From assembly GCF_001042905.1 (NCBI RefSeq), contig NZ_JYLB01000008.1, forward strand, positions 62,001-126,000: a stretch of DNA of 64,000 bases, in the 5' to 3' direction. Position numbers and translations under genes: made by a program. The notes under the pieces are model-generated. The model worked only from the letters and a program-made list of their open reading frames with translations, had not been told where the DNA came from and made no database searches. The stretch comes from Pseudomonas lini. GTDB taxonomy: Bacteria; Pseudomonadota; Gammaproteobacteria; Pseudomonadales; Pseudomonadaceae. Shown here one piece after another: positions 42,397 through 50,049 of this stretch (position 1 is the first letter of the stretch; each line of letters opens with the position of its first letter).

Positions 42397-43680
42397 ATGG
42401 CCTTCCCCACCACCTGGTACTCCCAAACCTCGTTGCCCCGCGCGGCCAGGTCCGTACTGAACAGCCACGAAACCTGCGACGTCTGCATCATCGGCGCCGG
42501 GATTGCGGGCCTTACCGCCGCCCTGGAACTGACCCGGCGCGGTAAACGCGTGGTCATTCTCGAAGCCCATCAAGTCGCTTGGGGCGCGTCCGGCCGCAAT
42601 GGCGGCGTGGTCTCGCCGGGCTGGGCTGAAGGGTCAGGGGCGATCCGCAAAAAGCTTGGGCTGGAACAGGCCAGGGCGCTGTTTCAAATGTCGGTCGAGG
42701 GCGTGGAAATAGTGCGCCACAACATCGCCGAACTGGCTCTGACCGGCTGCGATCCATCTGCCGGCACGATTAGGGTCAAGCGTTACGACGACAGCGCAGG
42801 CGTGAAAAACCACATCGACACCATGCGCCGCGACTTCGGCTATGAACTCAACTACCTCGACACCACACAGGTTCGCGAACGGGCTCATACCCTGCGCTAT
42901 TTCCAGGGCGTCGAGGATCCGAACGCCTTGCACTTTCATCCACTGAATTATTGCCTGGGCCTGGCCCTCGCCATCGAAGCGGCTGGAGGGCAGATTTTCG
43001 AACACTCAAAAATGCTGGCCTGGCATCGCGAGGGCAGCGATAAAATTGTCCAGACTGCTCACGGCTCCGTGCGTTGCCAGGACCTGGTGTTCTGCGCCGG
43101 CGGTTACGGCGGCCCGGAGTTGCAGAAACTCAGCCGCGCCTACCTGCCCATCGCCACCTACGTGGTACTGACCGAACACCTGGGCGACTCGATCAAAAAC
43201 GTCCTCGACTCCGGCGCCGCCTTCTCCGACGACCGCCGCGCCTCGGACTACTACCGCGTGGTCGAAGGCGACCGCCTGCTGTGGGGCGGACGCATCACCA
43301 CCCGCAACGAACAGAACGAAAAAGCCTTGGCGGACATGCTCAAGGCGGACATGGTCTCGGTGTATCCACAACTGGCGCCGGTAAAAATCGAATTGGCCTG
43401 GTCGGGCCTGATGGGCTATTCCACCAACAAAATGCCTAACCTGGGGCTGTTGGAACCGGGCGTCTGGGCCTGTACCTCGTTTGGCGGCCATGGCCTGAAT
43501 ACCGGCTCGATTGGCGGCAGGGTCATCGCCGAAGCCGTGTGCGAGGAAAGTGCGCGGTATCAGTTGTTCAAGCCGTACCTGCTGGATTGGAATGGTGGAC
43601 CGTTCGGGCGGGTTGCGGCCAACGCGATCTATCAGTCGTTGAAGGTCATGGACTTTGTTCAGGAACGGTTTCGCAGTTGA
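42397..43680 (+). CDS. FAD-dependent amine/amino-acid oxidase (PuuB/DadA-like)
   Basis: 427 residues. The dinucleotide motif IIGAGIAGLTAALELTRRGK is at about residues 28-47, followed by the GASGRNGG FAD contact. The C-terminal block NLGLLEPGVWACTSFGGHGL has the glycine-rich closing motif of DAO-type oxidases. It resembles gamma-glutamylputrescine oxidase and D-amino-acid oxidases. The adjacent transporter and aminotransferase suggest a shared basic amino acid or polyamine substrate. No signal peptide is evident. Confidence 0.82.
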   Translation: MAFPTTWYSQTSLPRAARSVLNSHETCDVCIIGAGIAGLTAALELTRRGKRVVILEAHQVAWGASGRNGGVVSPGWAEGSGAIRKKLGLEQARALFQMSVEGVEIVRHNIAELALTGCDPSAGTIRVKRYDDSAGVKNHIDTMRRDFGYELNYLDTTQVRERAHTLRYFQGVEDPNALHFHPLNYCLGLALAIEAAGGQIFEHSKMLAWHREGSDKIVQTAHGSVRCQDLVFCAGGYGGPELQKLSRAYLPIATYVVLTEHLGDSIKNVLDSGAAFSDDRRASDYYRVVEGDRLLWGGRITTRNEQNEKALADMLKADMVSVYPQLAPVKIELAWSGLMGYSTNKMPNLGLLEPGVWACTSFGGHGLNTGSIGGRVIAEAVCEESARYQLFKPYLLDWNGGPFGRVAANAIYQSLKVMDFVQERFRS

Positions 43681-43707
43681 TCGCAATCGACTTCGGGTAA
43701 CACAAAA

Positions 43708-43804
43708 ACCTGTGGGAGCTGGCTTGCCTGCGATAGCGGTGTGTCAGTCGACGTCAATGTTGAATGATAAATTGCTATCGCGGGCAAGCCACGCTCCCAC
43801 AGGT
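43708..43804. repeat. REPIN (GTGGGAGC family, ATGTTGAATG loop)
   Basis: ACCTGTGGGAGCTGGCTTGC faces GCAAGCCACGCTCCCACAGG, with GTCAATGTTGAATGATAA in the loop. A TTTTTTG run follows on the + strand, so the element may also help stop transcription. Confidence 0.87.
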
Positions 43805-43832
43805 TTTTTGATCGGCCTCTAAATCGTGGGCA

Positions 43833-43860
43833 CAAAAAAACCGGCCGAAGCCGGTTTTTT
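43833..43860. terminator. Bidirectional terminator between the FAD oxidase gene and trxB
   Basis: AAAAAAACCGGC-CGAA-GCCGGTTTTTT has long A and T flanks and serves both convergent genes. Confidence 0.92.
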
Positions 43861-43879
43861 CATTTCAACAAAATCAGCA

Positions 43880-44836
43880 TCAAGCGTTCTGCAGATCGTC
43901 GAGGTAGCGCTCGGCGTCCAGTGCCGCCATGCAGCCGGCGCCGGCCGAGGTGATGGCCTGACGGTAAACGTGGTCAGCCACGTCACCGGCGGCAAAGATA
44001 CCTTCGAGGCTGGTGGCAGTGGCGTTGCCGTCACGGCCGCCCTGCACAACAAGGTAACCGTCTTTCAACGTCAACTGACCTTCGAACAGCGAAGTGTTCG
44101 GGGTGTGGCCGATTGCGATGAACACGCCGTCGACTGTCAGCTCGTCGAAGCTGTCGTCGTTGTTCTTCAGGCGGGCACCGGTCACGCCCATGTTGTCACC
44201 CAGGACTTCGTCCAGAGTCGAGTTCAGCTTCAAGACGATTTTGCCTTCGGCAACCCGGGCATTCAGCTTGTCGATCAGGATCTTCTCGGCACGGAAGGTT
44301 TCGCGACGGTGGATCAAGGTCACTTTGCTGGCGATGTTGGCCAGGTACAGCGCCTCTTCAACAGCGGTGTTGCCGCCACCGACCACAGCCACTGGCTTAT
44401 TGCGGTAGAAGAAACCGTCGCAGGTCGCGCAGGCCGAAACGCCTTTGCCCATGAACGCTTCTTCCGATGGCAGACCCAGGTAACGAGCGCTGGCGCCGGT
44501 GGCGATGATCAAGGCGTCGCAGGTGTAAGTCGCGCTGTCGCCGGTCAGGGTGTACGGCTTGGCAGCGAAGTCCACGGCATTGATGTGATCGAAGACGATT
44601 TCGGTTTCAAAGCGCTCGGCGTGCTCTTTCATGCGGTCCATCAACGCCGGGCCGGTCAGGCCGTGGACGTCGCCCGGCCAGTTGTCGACTTCGGTGGTGG
44701 TGGTCAGTTGACCGCCAGCCTGCATGCCAGTGATCAGCAGTGGCTTGAGGTTGGCACGGGCGGCATAGACCGCGGCGCTGTAACCGGCAGGGCCGGAACC
44801 GAGAATAATCACTCGCGAATGACGAACTTCAGACAT
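43880..44836 (-). CDS. trxB: Thioredoxin reductase
   Basis: 318 residues. The FAD motif ILGSGPAGYSAAVYAARANL is near the N-terminus, the redox pair is CATC (about residues 136-139), the NADPH motif is VVGGGNTAVEEAL and the closing FAD block is GIFAAGDVADHVYRQAITSA. It passes electrons from NADPH to thioredoxin. It stands alone, divergent from cysZ with a 315-base gap. The length is normal. Confidence 0.95.
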   Translation of the reverse strand: MSEVRHSRVIILGSGPAGYSAAVYAARANLKPLLITGMQAGGQLTTTTEVDNWPGDVHGLTGPALMDRMKEHAERFETEIVFDHINAVDFAAKPYTLTGDSATYTCDALIIATGASARYLGLPSEEAFMGKGVSACATCDGFFYRNKPVAVVGGGNTAVEEALYLANIASKVTLIHRRETFRAEKILIDKLNARVAEGKIVLKLNSTLDEVLGDNMGVTGARLKNNDDSFDELTVDGVFIAIGHTPNTSLFEGQLTLKDGYLVVQGGRDGNATATSLEGIFAAGDVADHVYRQAITSAGAGCMAALDAERYLDDLQNA

Positions 44837-45151
44837 GACCTGCTCCTGTTGACCGGGCCCTAAACACTGGGCGCGGAACGCCGGATTGCCGGCGGGAATA
44901 AAAAAGGACCGTTGAAAGCACTTGGGGAAGGCTTGGGCTCGACAGTCCTGTAAAAGAATGGGTGCAGCGTATCGAGGGGGCGAAGATTAAGGAAATACGG
45001 TTTAACAATCCAGCTCATAGGCGGTCTCTATGTCGTTGCCGCGAATATATAGACGCCTTTGTTACAGTTAATGTCGATGCCGCTACCGCGCTTTCGCCTG
45101 TCAGGCAAAGCCGGTAAGGTCGGCGCGTTTACCCTTTGCTCGGAGCACGTT
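44837..45151. other. 315-base trxB-cysZ divergent intergenic region
   Basis: There is no gene. A small GCCGGATTGCCGGC dyad lies near 44881 with an A-rich run after it, and the cysZ ribosome-binding site CGGAG is at the right end. The remainder should hold both promoters, but I cannot place them with confidence. Confidence 0.5.
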
Positions 45152-45907
45152 ATGCCCGCCCCCGTTCTGTCTGGCCCGCAATACCTGCGCGAGGGCCTCA
45201 AGCTGGTCCTGAGCCCAAGCCTGCGCTTGTTCGTGTTGTTGCCGCTGGCGATCAACCTGGTGCTGTTCGTCGGATTGATCTATCTGGCCGGCCATCAGTT
45301 CAGTATGTGGGTCGATACGTTGATGCCATCCTTGCCCGATTGGCTGAGCTTCCTCAGCTACGTGCTCTGGCCGATTTTTGTCGTGTTGGTGGTGTTTATG
45401 GTGTTCTTCACCTTCACCATGCTCGCCAACATCATTGCCGCGCCGTTCAATGGCTTCCTCGCGGAGAAAGTCGAAGTGGTGGTGCGCGGCACCGATGACT
45501 TCCCGGCCTTCAGCTGGGGCGAACTGATCGCCATGATCCCACGCACCCTGTCCCGGGAAATGCGCAAACTCGGCTACTTCCTGCCCAGGGCCATCGGGCT
45601 GTTCATCCTGTCGTTCATCCCGGTGGTCAACATCATCGCCGCGCCACTGTGGCTGCTGTTCGGGGTGTGGATGATGGCGATTCAGTACATCGACTACCCG
45701 GCGGACAACCACAAACTCGGCTGGAACGAAATGCTCGCCTGGCTGCGGCAGAAACGCTGGCAGAGCCTCGGCTTCGGCGGCAGCGTGTATCTGGTGTTGC
45801 TGATACCGGTGGTCAACATTCTGATGATGCCGGCGGCAGTGGCCGGTGCGACGCTGTTCTGGGTGAGGGAGCGTGGCGCGGAGAATCTGGTGGCAGAACG
45901 CCGCTGA
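45152..45907 (+). CDS. cysZ: Sulfate transporter CysZ
   Basis: 251 residues. It is a membrane protein with about four long hydrophobic segments (about residues 20-45, 65-95, 140-165 and 205-230) in the CysZ/EI24 pattern, with IAAPFNGFLAEKVE and the PVVNIIAAPLW repeat. In E. coli it imports sulfate for cysteine synthesis. ATG 45152 follows CGGAG. The sulfate-activation genes cysD-cysNC lie 7 kb downstream on the other strand. Confidence 0.9.
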   Translation: MPAPVLSGPQYLREGLKLVLSPSLRLFVLLPLAINLVLFVGLIYLAGHQFSMWVDTLMPSLPDWLSFLSYVLWPIFVVLVVFMVFFTFTMLANIIAAPFNGFLAEKVEVVVRGTDDFPAFSWGELIAMIPRTLSREMRKLGYFLPRAIGLFILSFIPVVNIIAAPLWLLFGVWMMAIQYIDYPADNHKLGWNEMLAWLRQKRWQSLGFGGSVYLVLLIPVVNILMMPAAVAGATLFWVRERGAENLVAERR

Positions 45908-45971
45908 TCGCGTCACAAATCCATCATCCCACCGTCACAATGACGACATGGCCTCAGCCGACACTGAGGTC

Positions 45972-47147
45972 ATGACGACAACTCTGCATATCACCCTGAT
46001 CACCGAAACCTTCCCACCGGAAATCAACGGCGTGGCCAATACCCTTGGTCGCTTGTTCGACGGTTTGCGCGCGCGCGGGCATCAGGTCGAGTTGGTGCGG
46101 CCACGCCAGGGTGGCGACCCGCTCATGGGCAGCAACGATGACTTGCTATTGTGTCGAGGCTGGCCGCTGCCGGGTTATCCCGGCCTGCAATGGGGTCAGT
46201 CGTCGATGCACAAGCTGCTGCGGCGCTGGAAACGGCATCGCCCGGATGTGTTGTACATCGCCACTGAAGGACCGCTGGGGTTGTCCGCATTGCGCGCGGC
46301 ACGGCGCTTGGGGATTTCGGTGGTCAGCGGCTTTCATACCAATTTTCAGCAGTACTCCAGCCAATACGGCCTCGGGCTGCTGACGCGCTTACTGACTCAC
46401 TACCTGCGCTGGTTTCACAATCGCTCGACCCTGACCCTGGTGCCCAGCGCCAGCCAGCGACTGGAACTGGAACGTCGCAGTTTCGAGCGCTTGGCGTTGC
46501 TCTCTCGAGGCGTCGACAGTCAGTTGTTTCATCCGGCCAAACGGCTGAAGCCGCTGCGCGAGCAATGGGGACTGGCCGAGGATGATATTGCCTTCATCCA
46601 CGTAGGACGCCTGGCCCAAGAGAAGAATCTTGGCTTGCTCAAGCGCAGTTTCGACACGCTGAAAATGACTTATCCACAGCGAAAAATGAAATTGATTGTG
46701 GTCGGTGATGGTCCGCAAAGATCGATGCTGGAGAAGGAATTGCCCGAAGCGATTTTCTGCGGCTCACAACGCGGCGAAGCCTTGGCCAGTCACTATGCGT
46801 CGGGGGATGTGTTTCTGTTTCCGAGCCTGACCGAAACCTTCGGCAATGTGGTGCTTGAGGCATTGGCCTCGGGGCTGGGGGTGGTGGCGTACGATCAGGC
46901 CGCGGCAGCCCAGCATATTCGCCATGGCTACAACGGCGTACTGGCCATGCCTGGGGATGAAGAGGCGTTCTGCGATGCAGCGTGTTGGCTGCTGGAGGAG
47001 CGCGAAACCTTGCGCTGCGTGCGCCTTAATGCGCGCCAGCATGCGAGTCGTCAGGGTTGGGCGGCGATTATCGAGCAGTTCGAGGGGCAGTTGCGCGGGG
47101 CTTGCGTTGGGGAGCAGGTGGTTCCTGATGCACAGACATTACCCTGA
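45972..47147 (+). CDS. Glycosyltransferase family 4 protein (MgtA-like)
   Basis: 391 residues. GT-B fold, starting ITLITETFPPEINGVANTLG. The C-terminal nucleotide-sugar domain holds FIHVGRLAQEKN and the EX7E motif in SLTETFGNVVLEALASG. It is of the retaining GT4 class, similar in layout to alpha-mannosyltransferases acting on glycolipids. Starts at 45948 and 45972 are both possible; the latter matches the family N-terminus. It lies 64 bases after cysZ. The acceptor is unknown. Confidence 0.8.
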   Translation: MTTTLHITLITETFPPEINGVANTLGRLFDGLRARGHQVELVRPRQGGDPLMGSNDDLLLCRGWPLPGYPGLQWGQSSMHKLLRRWKRHRPDVLYIATEGPLGLSALRAARRLGISVVSGFHTNFQQYSSQYGLGLLTRLLTHYLRWFHNRSTLTLVPSASQRLELERRSFERLALLSRGVDSQLFHPAKRLKPLREQWGLAEDDIAFIHVGRLAQEKNLGLLKRSFDTLKMTYPQRKMKLIVVGDGPQRSMLEKELPEAIFCGSQRGEALASHYASGDVFLFPSLTETFGNVVLEALASGLGVVAYDQAAAAQHIRHGYNGVLAMPGDEEAFCDAACWLLEERETLRCVRLNARQHASRQGWAAIIEQFEGQLRGACVGEQVVPDAQTLP

Positions 47148-47170
47148 ATCTTTGCTGACCTTGAGGCTAT

Positions 47171-47244
47171 CATCGCGGGCAAGCCCGCTCCCACAGGATT
47201 TGTGTGTGACGCAGAACTCTGTGGGAGCGGGCTTACCCGCGATG
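47171..47244. repeat. REPIN (GTGGGAGC family)
   Basis: CATCGCGGGCAAGCCCGCTC and its inverse flank a short loop, between convergent glycosyltransferase and oxidoreductase genes. Confidence 0.85.
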
Positions 47245-47263
47245 GGGCCCTTCCAGTCGCTAC

Positions 47264-48367
47264 TTAAACCAGCGTCATCAAAGCCTCACGGCTGAACGGC
47301 AGGATGTCTTCCTCACGACCGTCCCGCACTTTCTGCGCCCAGTCCGGGTCCACCAGCAATGCACGGCCCACGGCCACCAGATCGAACTCATCGTTGTTCA
47401 AACGCTCCAGCAGTTTTTCCAGGCTGGCCGGTTGCGCGATCTTGTCGGTGTTGACCATGAATTGCAGGAACTCGCCGTCCAGGCCGACGCTGCCGACGGT
47501 GATGGTTGGCTTGCCGGTGAGCTTGCGCGTCCAGCCGGCCAGGTTCAGCTCGGAACCGTCGAACTCAGGCTCCCAGAAACGCCGCGTCGAGCAGTGGAAA
47601 ATGTCCACGCCGGCGTCGGACAATGGCTTGAGGAACTCGCCCAAGGCTTCTGGAGTTTGTACCAAGCGCGCGGTGTAGTCCTGCTGCTTCCACTGGGAGA
47701 AACGGAAGATGATCGGGAAACCCTCACCGACCGCTGCACGCACCGCCTCAATCAGTTCGATGGCGAAGCGCGAACGATTGGCCAGGCTGCCACCATATTC
47801 GTCAGTACGCTGATTGCTGCCTTCCCAGAAAAACTGGTCCACCAGATAACCGTGGGCACCGTGGATTTCCACGCCGTCCATGCCGATGCTCTGAGCATCC
47901 TTGGCGGCTTGGGCGAACGCGGCAATCACGTCCTGGATATCTTCCTTGGTCATGCCGTGAACCACGACCTGACCGTCCTTCAATTTTTCCGACGGACCGT
48001 AACCCGGCACGCTGGCGTCCGGCTCGGTGCCGATGCGGCGCACGCTGCCCACATGCCACAGCTGTGGAACGATCTTGCCGCCCTCGGCATGCACCGCATC
48101 GACGACTTTCTTCCAGCCGGCCAATGCCGCTTCACCATAGAAGTGCGGCACGTTCGGATAGCCGTTGGAGGCCTTGTGACCGACGGTGGTGCCTTCGGTG
48201 ATGATCAGCCCAACCCCGGCGGCGGCGCGACGACGGTAGTACTCGATCACTTTGGAATTGGGCACGCCGCCCGGCGAAAACGAGCGGGTCATCGGCGCCA
48301 TTACAACGCGGGTCGGCAACTCGAGAGCGCCTAGGTGAAAAGGCTTGAACAGGGCTTTGACGGGCAT
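47264..48367 (-). CDS. NADH:flavin oxidoreductase, old yellow enzyme family
   Basis: 367 residues. The FMN barrel is indicated by RVVMAPMTRSFS, PQLWHVGSVRR, the HGAHGYLVDQFFW active-site block (HxxH) and TVGSVGLDGEFLQ. Members reduce activated alkenes such as enones and nitro compounds with NAD(P)H. The start is ATG 48367. It stands alone between REP elements. The physiological substrate is not known. Confidence 0.88.
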   Translation of the reverse strand: MPVKALFKPFHLGALELPTRVVMAPMTRSFSPGGVPNSKVIEYYRRRAAAGVGLIITEGTTVGHKASNGYPNVPHFYGEAALAGWKKVVDAVHAEGGKIVPQLWHVGSVRRIGTEPDASVPGYGPSEKLKDGQVVVHGMTKEDIQDVIAAFAQAAKDAQSIGMDGVEIHGAHGYLVDQFFWEGSNQRTDEYGGSLANRSRFAIELIEAVRAAVGEGFPIIFRFSQWKQQDYTARLVQTPEALGEFLKPLSDAGVDIFHCSTRRFWEPEFDGSELNLAGWTRKLTGKPTITVGSVGLDGEFLQFMVNTDKIAQPASLEKLLERLNNDEFDLVAVGRALLVDPDWAQKVRDGREEDILPFSREALMTLV

Positions 48368-48475
48368 GGGACGCTCCACGGGATATAGACTTTATGACGG
48401 CGATAATATGGAGAGTGCCAAGCATTGAACAGCACTATTGATTTGGGTGATTTAGGATTAAAAGACAGAAAACAT

Positions 48476-48567
48476 TGTAGGAGCGAGGCTTGCCCGCGAA
48501 GGCGTCATGTCAATCGATATCAATGTTGAATGACATGACGCCTTCGCGGGCAAGCCTCGCTCCTACA
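48476..48567. repeat. REPIN (GTAGGAGC arms, ATGTTGAATG loop)
   Basis: TGTAGGAGCGAGGCTTGCCC and its inverse flank a loop containing TCAATGTTGAATGACATG. The inner ends (AAGGCGTCATGTCA/TGACATGACGCCTT) also pair, making an almost continuous 40-base stem. Confidence 0.9.
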
Positions 48568-48577
48568 GGAGGGGATG

Positions 48578-49060
48578 TCAGCTCAACGCTTTTTCGATCG
48601 CCTGGATGACAGCATGATCATCCGGCGCCGTTCGAGGCGAGAACCGCGCCAGCACGCGACCATCCTTGCCCAGCAGGAATTTCTCGAAGTTCCAGGTGAT
48701 GTCGCCCGGGAATTCCGCGCCTTCGCCCGCCAGCAGGCGATACAACTGGTGACGCTCATGGCCGTTGACTTCCAGCTTGCTGGACAACGGAAAGGTCACG
48801 CCATAGTTGAGGCTGCAGAACGCCTGGATCTCCTGCTCGGTGCCCGGTTCCTGTCCGGCAAACTGGTTGCATGGCAAGCCCAGCACACTGAAACCCTTTT
48901 CCTTGTATTGCTGGTAGAGGTTTTCCAGCGCCGCGTACTGTGGGGTCAAACCACATTTGGAGGCGACGTTGACCACCAGCACGACACGCCCCTTGAAGGG
49001 CGCCAGAGGTAGCTCCTGACCATCCAGGGCTGTCAGTTTAAGGTCGTGAAAAGCACTCAT
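48578..49060 (-). CDS. Glutathione peroxidase family protein
   Basis: 160 residues. The thioredoxin fold has the peroxidatic cysteine at residue 36 in NVASKCGLTP, the glutamine in LPCNQFAGQEPG and the tryptophan in ITWNFEKFL. In bacteria such enzymes usually reduce hydroperoxides through thioredoxin or glutathione. There is a cysteine at the resolving position in CNQ, as in the thioredoxin-dependent type. ATG 49060 gives the usual N-terminus MSAFHDLKLTALDG. A REPIN follows its stop. Confidence 0.9.
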   Translation of the reverse strand: MSAFHDLKLTALDGQELPLAPFKGRVVLVVNVASKCGLTPQYAALENLYQQYKEKGFSVLGLPCNQFAGQEPGTEQEIQAFCSLNYGVTFPLSSKLEVNGHERHQLYRLLAGEGAEFPGDITWNFEKFLLGKDGRVLARFSPRTAPDDHAVIQAIEKALS

Positions 49061-49131
49061 GACGAACTCCAAATTCCAGTGTTCTTCTCAAAACAGCCAC
49101 TTGGCGGTGCCATCAAGGACAGCCGCGGACT

Positions 49132-49152
49132 AAAAAGGCGCCCTCGGGCGCC
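49132..49152 (-). terminator. Terminator after slyD
   Basis: On the minus strand GGCGCC-CGAG-GGCGCC is followed by TTTTT. It lies between slyD and the glutathione peroxidase gene. Confidence 0.85.
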
Positions 49153-49182
49153 TCTCCAGCTCTCTGAGCTTAGCGCAGAAAA

Positions 49183-49668
49183 TCAGTGGTGATGGCCACC
49201 TTCGCCATGGACGTGACCATGAGCGATTTCTTCCTGGCTGGCGTCACGGATGTCGATGATCTTGACCTGGAAATTCAGGCGCTGACCGGCCAATGGGTGG
49301 TTGCCGTCGACAGTGACATCGTCGCCGTCCAGATCGCGAATGGTGACGATCTGCATCTGGCCGTCCGGAGCGGAAGCGTGGAACTGCATGCCCACTTCCA
49401 GCTCGTCGACGCCTTCGAACATGCTACGGCTCAAAGTGCTGACCAGTTCGGCAGCGTATTCGCCGTAGGCATCTTCAGGTTCTACAGCGACAGTCAGTTC
49501 GTCACCGACTGCTTTGCCTTCCAGTGCCTTTTCCAGGCCCGGGATGATATTACCTGCGCCTTGCAGGTAGACCAGCGGCGCGCCGCCGGCGGAGCTGTCG
49601 ATGACCTCACCAGCGTCGTTGGTCAGGGTATAGTCGATGGAGACAGCCTTATTGGCGGCGATCAGCAT
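49183..49668 (-). CDS. slyD: FKBP-type peptidyl-prolyl isomerase, SlyD family
   Basis: 161 residues. The FKBP domain is interrupted by the insert-in-flap domain typical of SlyD: VSIDYTLTNDAGEVIDSSAG, PLVYLQGAGNIIPGLEKALE, then YGEYAAELVSTL and the return at NHPLAGQRLNFQV. The C-terminus has a short histidine run (GHVHGEGGHHH), which in SlyD binds nickel. It acts as a folding helper and nickel chaperone in the cytoplasm. ATG 49668 gives the family start MLIAANKAVSIDY. Confidence 0.9.
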   Translation of the reverse strand: MLIAANKAVSIDYTLTNDAGEVIDSSAGGAPLVYLQGAGNIIPGLEKALEGKAVGDELTVAVEPEDAYGEYAAELVSTLSRSMFEGVDELEVGMQFHASAPDGQMQIVTIRDLDGDDVTVDGNHPLAGQRLNFQVKIIDIRDASQEEIAHGHVHGEGGHHH

Positions 49669-49975
49669 GGGGCGAGACCTTTTGCATAAGAAAGATGAAT
49701 GTCCAAGTTTAGCGAAGCAATCGCCCGAAAGCGAACACAACCCGGACAGACGGGTTGCGACGAAAGCCTCGACCGTCACAGGCTTTCATCAGGATGAGGA
49801 TGGCCACTTGGTAGCCGAGCTTTCCTGCGGCCATACCCAACACCTGCGGCACCAGCCGCCGTGGCAATCCCGGGCCTGGGTGCTGGACCCTTCGCTGCGT
49901 AATGAAAAAATAGGCCAGCCCTTTGATTGCGGATGGTGCGCACAAGGCTCGGTTAGCGATAACCTTGACGACTGA
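49667..49975 (+). CDS. DUF3565 protein (start uncertain)
   Basis: 102 residues if ATG 49667 is used. The conserved part is TGFHQDEDGHLVAELSCGHT to DCGWCAQG (about residues 38-92), a small cysteine/histidine domain that could bind zinc. The family has no known role. ATG 49667 shares its bases with the slyD start on the other strand (CATG), and no ribosome-binding site precedes it; TTG at 49682 is an alternative. The C-terminal domain is credible, the N-terminal 35 residues less so. Confidence 0.6.
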   Translation: MGRDLLHKKDECPSLAKQSPESEHNPDRRVATKASTVTGFHQDEDGHLVAELSCGHTQHLRHQPPWQSRAWVLDPSLRNEKIGQPFDCGWCAQGSVSDNLDD

Positions 49976-50049
49976 ATTTCGGTAGATCGTCAGATATAGA
50001 TGATCACCTGGTGGCCACGGCTGCCCACATGCACTTCCAGAGAATCCGC

